Assembly: GCA_030834045.1 (NCBI GenBank)
Contig: JAURFZ010000091.1
Span: 1 to 5,853, forward strand
Reading direction: 5' to 3'
DNA length: 5,853 nt
From: Burkholderiales bacterium
Lineage (GTDB): Bacteria; Pseudomonadota; Gammaproteobacteria; Burkholderiales; Burkholderiaceae_A
The notes beneath the pieces are model-generated. The model was not told the DNA's origin. It did no database searches and saw only the letters and a program-made list of their open reading frames with translations. A program made the translations under genes and the position numbers. Below, in pieces: positions 4,748 through 5,853 of this stretch; the first letter of the stretch is position 1, and the number at the start of each line of letters is the position of its first letter.

Positions 4748-5853
4748 GTGACTGCAGAAAAAAACCAAGATGCCGGCCGCTGCAATGCCCTGTGGCTTGA
4801 CCCGTTTCAGCCTGCAGGGGAACGCGAACGTTCCTGTTTGCGTGAGGCTGGTTTAAATCTTTTAGCGGTTCGCACGCTTGACGATCTTCGTCGGGCACTA
4901 AAAACGGCACAGCTCGTGGTTATTCGCCTCAAGAGCGATGTAGCGCTGCTAACCGAGGTGAAGTGCCTTATTGAGAGCTTTAAGCCCAACATTCCGGTGC
5001 TCTGTCGAACCGACAAGCAGGCCTTTCAACTGGGTATTGAGGCCATGCAACATGGGGCATGCCATGTGTTGGCCCATGACGACTATTCGGAGGAGTCTTG
5101 GCAACTCGCACAGGCCTATGTGAAGAAGGCTGTTCAGGCCGCATTCGTTGGGGTAGCCGCGGTCAACCCAGCGGCCGTGGTTGGGGCATTGGGTGATTCG
5201 TCAGACACTGAGCCTACATTTAACGCGTCAGGCCAGTCGATTAAATCGGACGCCGATCAAGCGGCACATCAGGAAAAGCCGAAGCGAACCTTTATTTTCG
5301 TAGACCCCACAAGCCAGAAGCTTTTGGTTCTCGCCCGGCGTGTTGCCCAGGCCGAGGTGACCACCTTAATTACCGGGCCCACAGGTGCAGGTAAAGAGGT
5401 ATTAGCCAATGTCATTCACGAAGCCTCACCCCGCGCCAAGGCGCCCTTTGTCAGCCTTAACTGCGGCGCAATTCCCGAGCATCTTATGGAGGATATGCTT
5501 TTCGGTCACGAGAAGGGTGCTTTTACAGGTGCGGTGAAAGAGCACAAGGGTATTTTTGAGCAGGCCCAGGGTGGCACCGTATTTCTTGATGAAATTGGAG
5601 AGCTGCCTTTGAACCTTCAGGCGAAGCTTTTGCGTGTGCTGCAAGAGAAACAGGCCACACGACTAGGCGCAAGTCAGGCCACTGAGCTTAATTTTCGTTT
5701 GGTGGCAGCCACCAACAAGGATTTGAAGAAAGCCCAGAAAGAACTGGACAAGGTGATCAAGCTCCGCACCAGCGAAGAGAACAAAGCTCACGGCGAAGCT
5801 CTGAAGGCGCTGCGCTCTCAGGTCAGGGAGGCCGCAGCCAAGTGTACGGATAT
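4748..5853 (+). CDS. Sigma-54-dependent transcriptional activator (FleQ/NtrC-like), 3'-incomplete, aberrant after residue ~326
   Basis: An AAA+ enhancer-binding protein that would use ATP to open sigma-54 promoters. 368 codons are visible before the window ends. Residues ~13-130 look like a degenerate receiver domain: D18 is retained in the first strand (ALWLDP), but the usual phospho-acceptor position after strand three (QLVVIRL) is R60, and the conserved lysine motif reads VLAHDDYS. This recalls FleQ/FlrA regulators, which are not phosphorylated. A linker of ~60 residues follows. The AAA+ domain begins near 185 with Walker A GPTGAGKE (210-217), the sigma-54 contact loop GAFTGA (257-262), Walker B TVFLDEIGEL (D281, E282) and FRLVAATNKDL (~316-326). 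The expected GxFRxDLYYRLN segment is missing: a lysine/glutamate-rich helical stretch with different codon use runs to the edge. A flagellar master regulator is plausible from context, but the symbol is withheld because FlrC-like or other NtrC proteins cannot be excluded. Confidence 0.88.
   Translation, partial: MTAEKNQDAGRCNALWLDPFQPAGERERSCLREAGLNLLAVRTLDDLRRALKTAQLVVIRLKSDVALLTEVKCLIESFKPNIPVLCRTDKQAFQLGIEAMQHGACHVLAHDDYSEESWQLAQAYVKKAVQAAFVGVAAVNPAAVVGALGDSSDTEPTFNASGQSIKSDADQAAHQEKPKRTFIFVDPTSQKLLVLARRVAQAEVTTLITGPTGAGKEVLANVIHEASPRAKAPFVSLNCGAIPEHLMEDMLFGHEKGAFTGAVKEHKGIFEQAQGGTVFLDEIGELPLNLQAKLLRVLQEKQATRLGASQATELNFRLVAATNKDLKKAQKELDKVIKLRTSEENKAHGEALKALRSQVREAAAKCTD
5729..5853 (+). 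other. Foreign-looking tail fused in frame to the activator
   Basis: From about base 5729 the reading frame continues, but the protein no longer resembles an AAA+ domain: AQKELDKVIKLRTSEEN is followed by a segment rich in A, K, E and R, predicted as one long helix or coiled coil. By my hand count about 27 of the last 38 codons end in G or C, against about 19 of 38 just before. All eleven Ile codons earlier in the gene are ATT, while the only one here is ATC. Possible explanations are a chimeric contig end, a real insertion, or a recombination joint. I cannot name the source protein. Confidence 0.5.

Overview
The window reads as part of a flagellar locus from a Gram-negative, probably gammaproteobacterial and possibly marine, organism. 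This rests on gene content: a very large flagellin with hook-IN-type modules, a sigma-54-dependent activator of the FleQ/FlrA/NtrC kind, periplasmic Sel1-repeat protein architecture, and a -24/-12 promoter. No 16S or other taxonomic marker is present, so the assignment is only moderately secure. Both ends cut through genes, as expected of a contig or an arbitrary slice.

Layout, left to right. (1) Bases 1-2684 (+): the 3' part of a giant flagellin. The frame is already open at base 1, so the N-terminal D0/D1 domain lies upstream. What remains is a long variable region built from two kinds of repeated ING-containing modules, followed by a canonical flagellin C-terminal domain. (2) Bases 2696-2968 and 2943-3284 (+): two small genes close behind the flagellin, overlapping each other by 26 bases. 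The first encodes a two-helix membrane protein with a CxxC just before the first helix. The second is a soluble protein with a C-x2-C-x-H ... C ... C cluster. (3) Bases 3274-3717 (-): a small secreted protein of unknown function, tail-to-tail with the previous gene (11-base overlap). (4) Bases 3801-4622 (+): an exported Sel1-repeat protein, divergent from the previous gene, ending at a clear hairpin-plus-T-run terminator. (5) Bases 4748-5853 (+): a sigma-54 activator running off the right edge, preceded by a strong ribosome-binding site, a well-spaced sigma-54 promoter and an unusual perfect dyad.

How they may fit together: the flagellin is filament structure and the activator is a plausible regulator of flagellar genes. 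The Sel1-repeat protein and the small Cys proteins have no proven flagellar role; proximity is the only link. The usual flaG-fliD-fliS genes are not between the flagellin and the activator. No stretch longer than 300 bases lacks a gene, and no tRNA, rRNA, CRISPR array or insertion sequence was seen.

Points most worth a second look: the activator's AAA+ domain is normal through the AATNKDL motif and then turns abruptly into an unrelated charged helical sequence with different codon use (a chimeric contig end, an insertion or a fusion); the modular giant flagellin; the overlapping pair of Cys-motif genes; and the dyad plus sigma-54 promoter in front of the activator.
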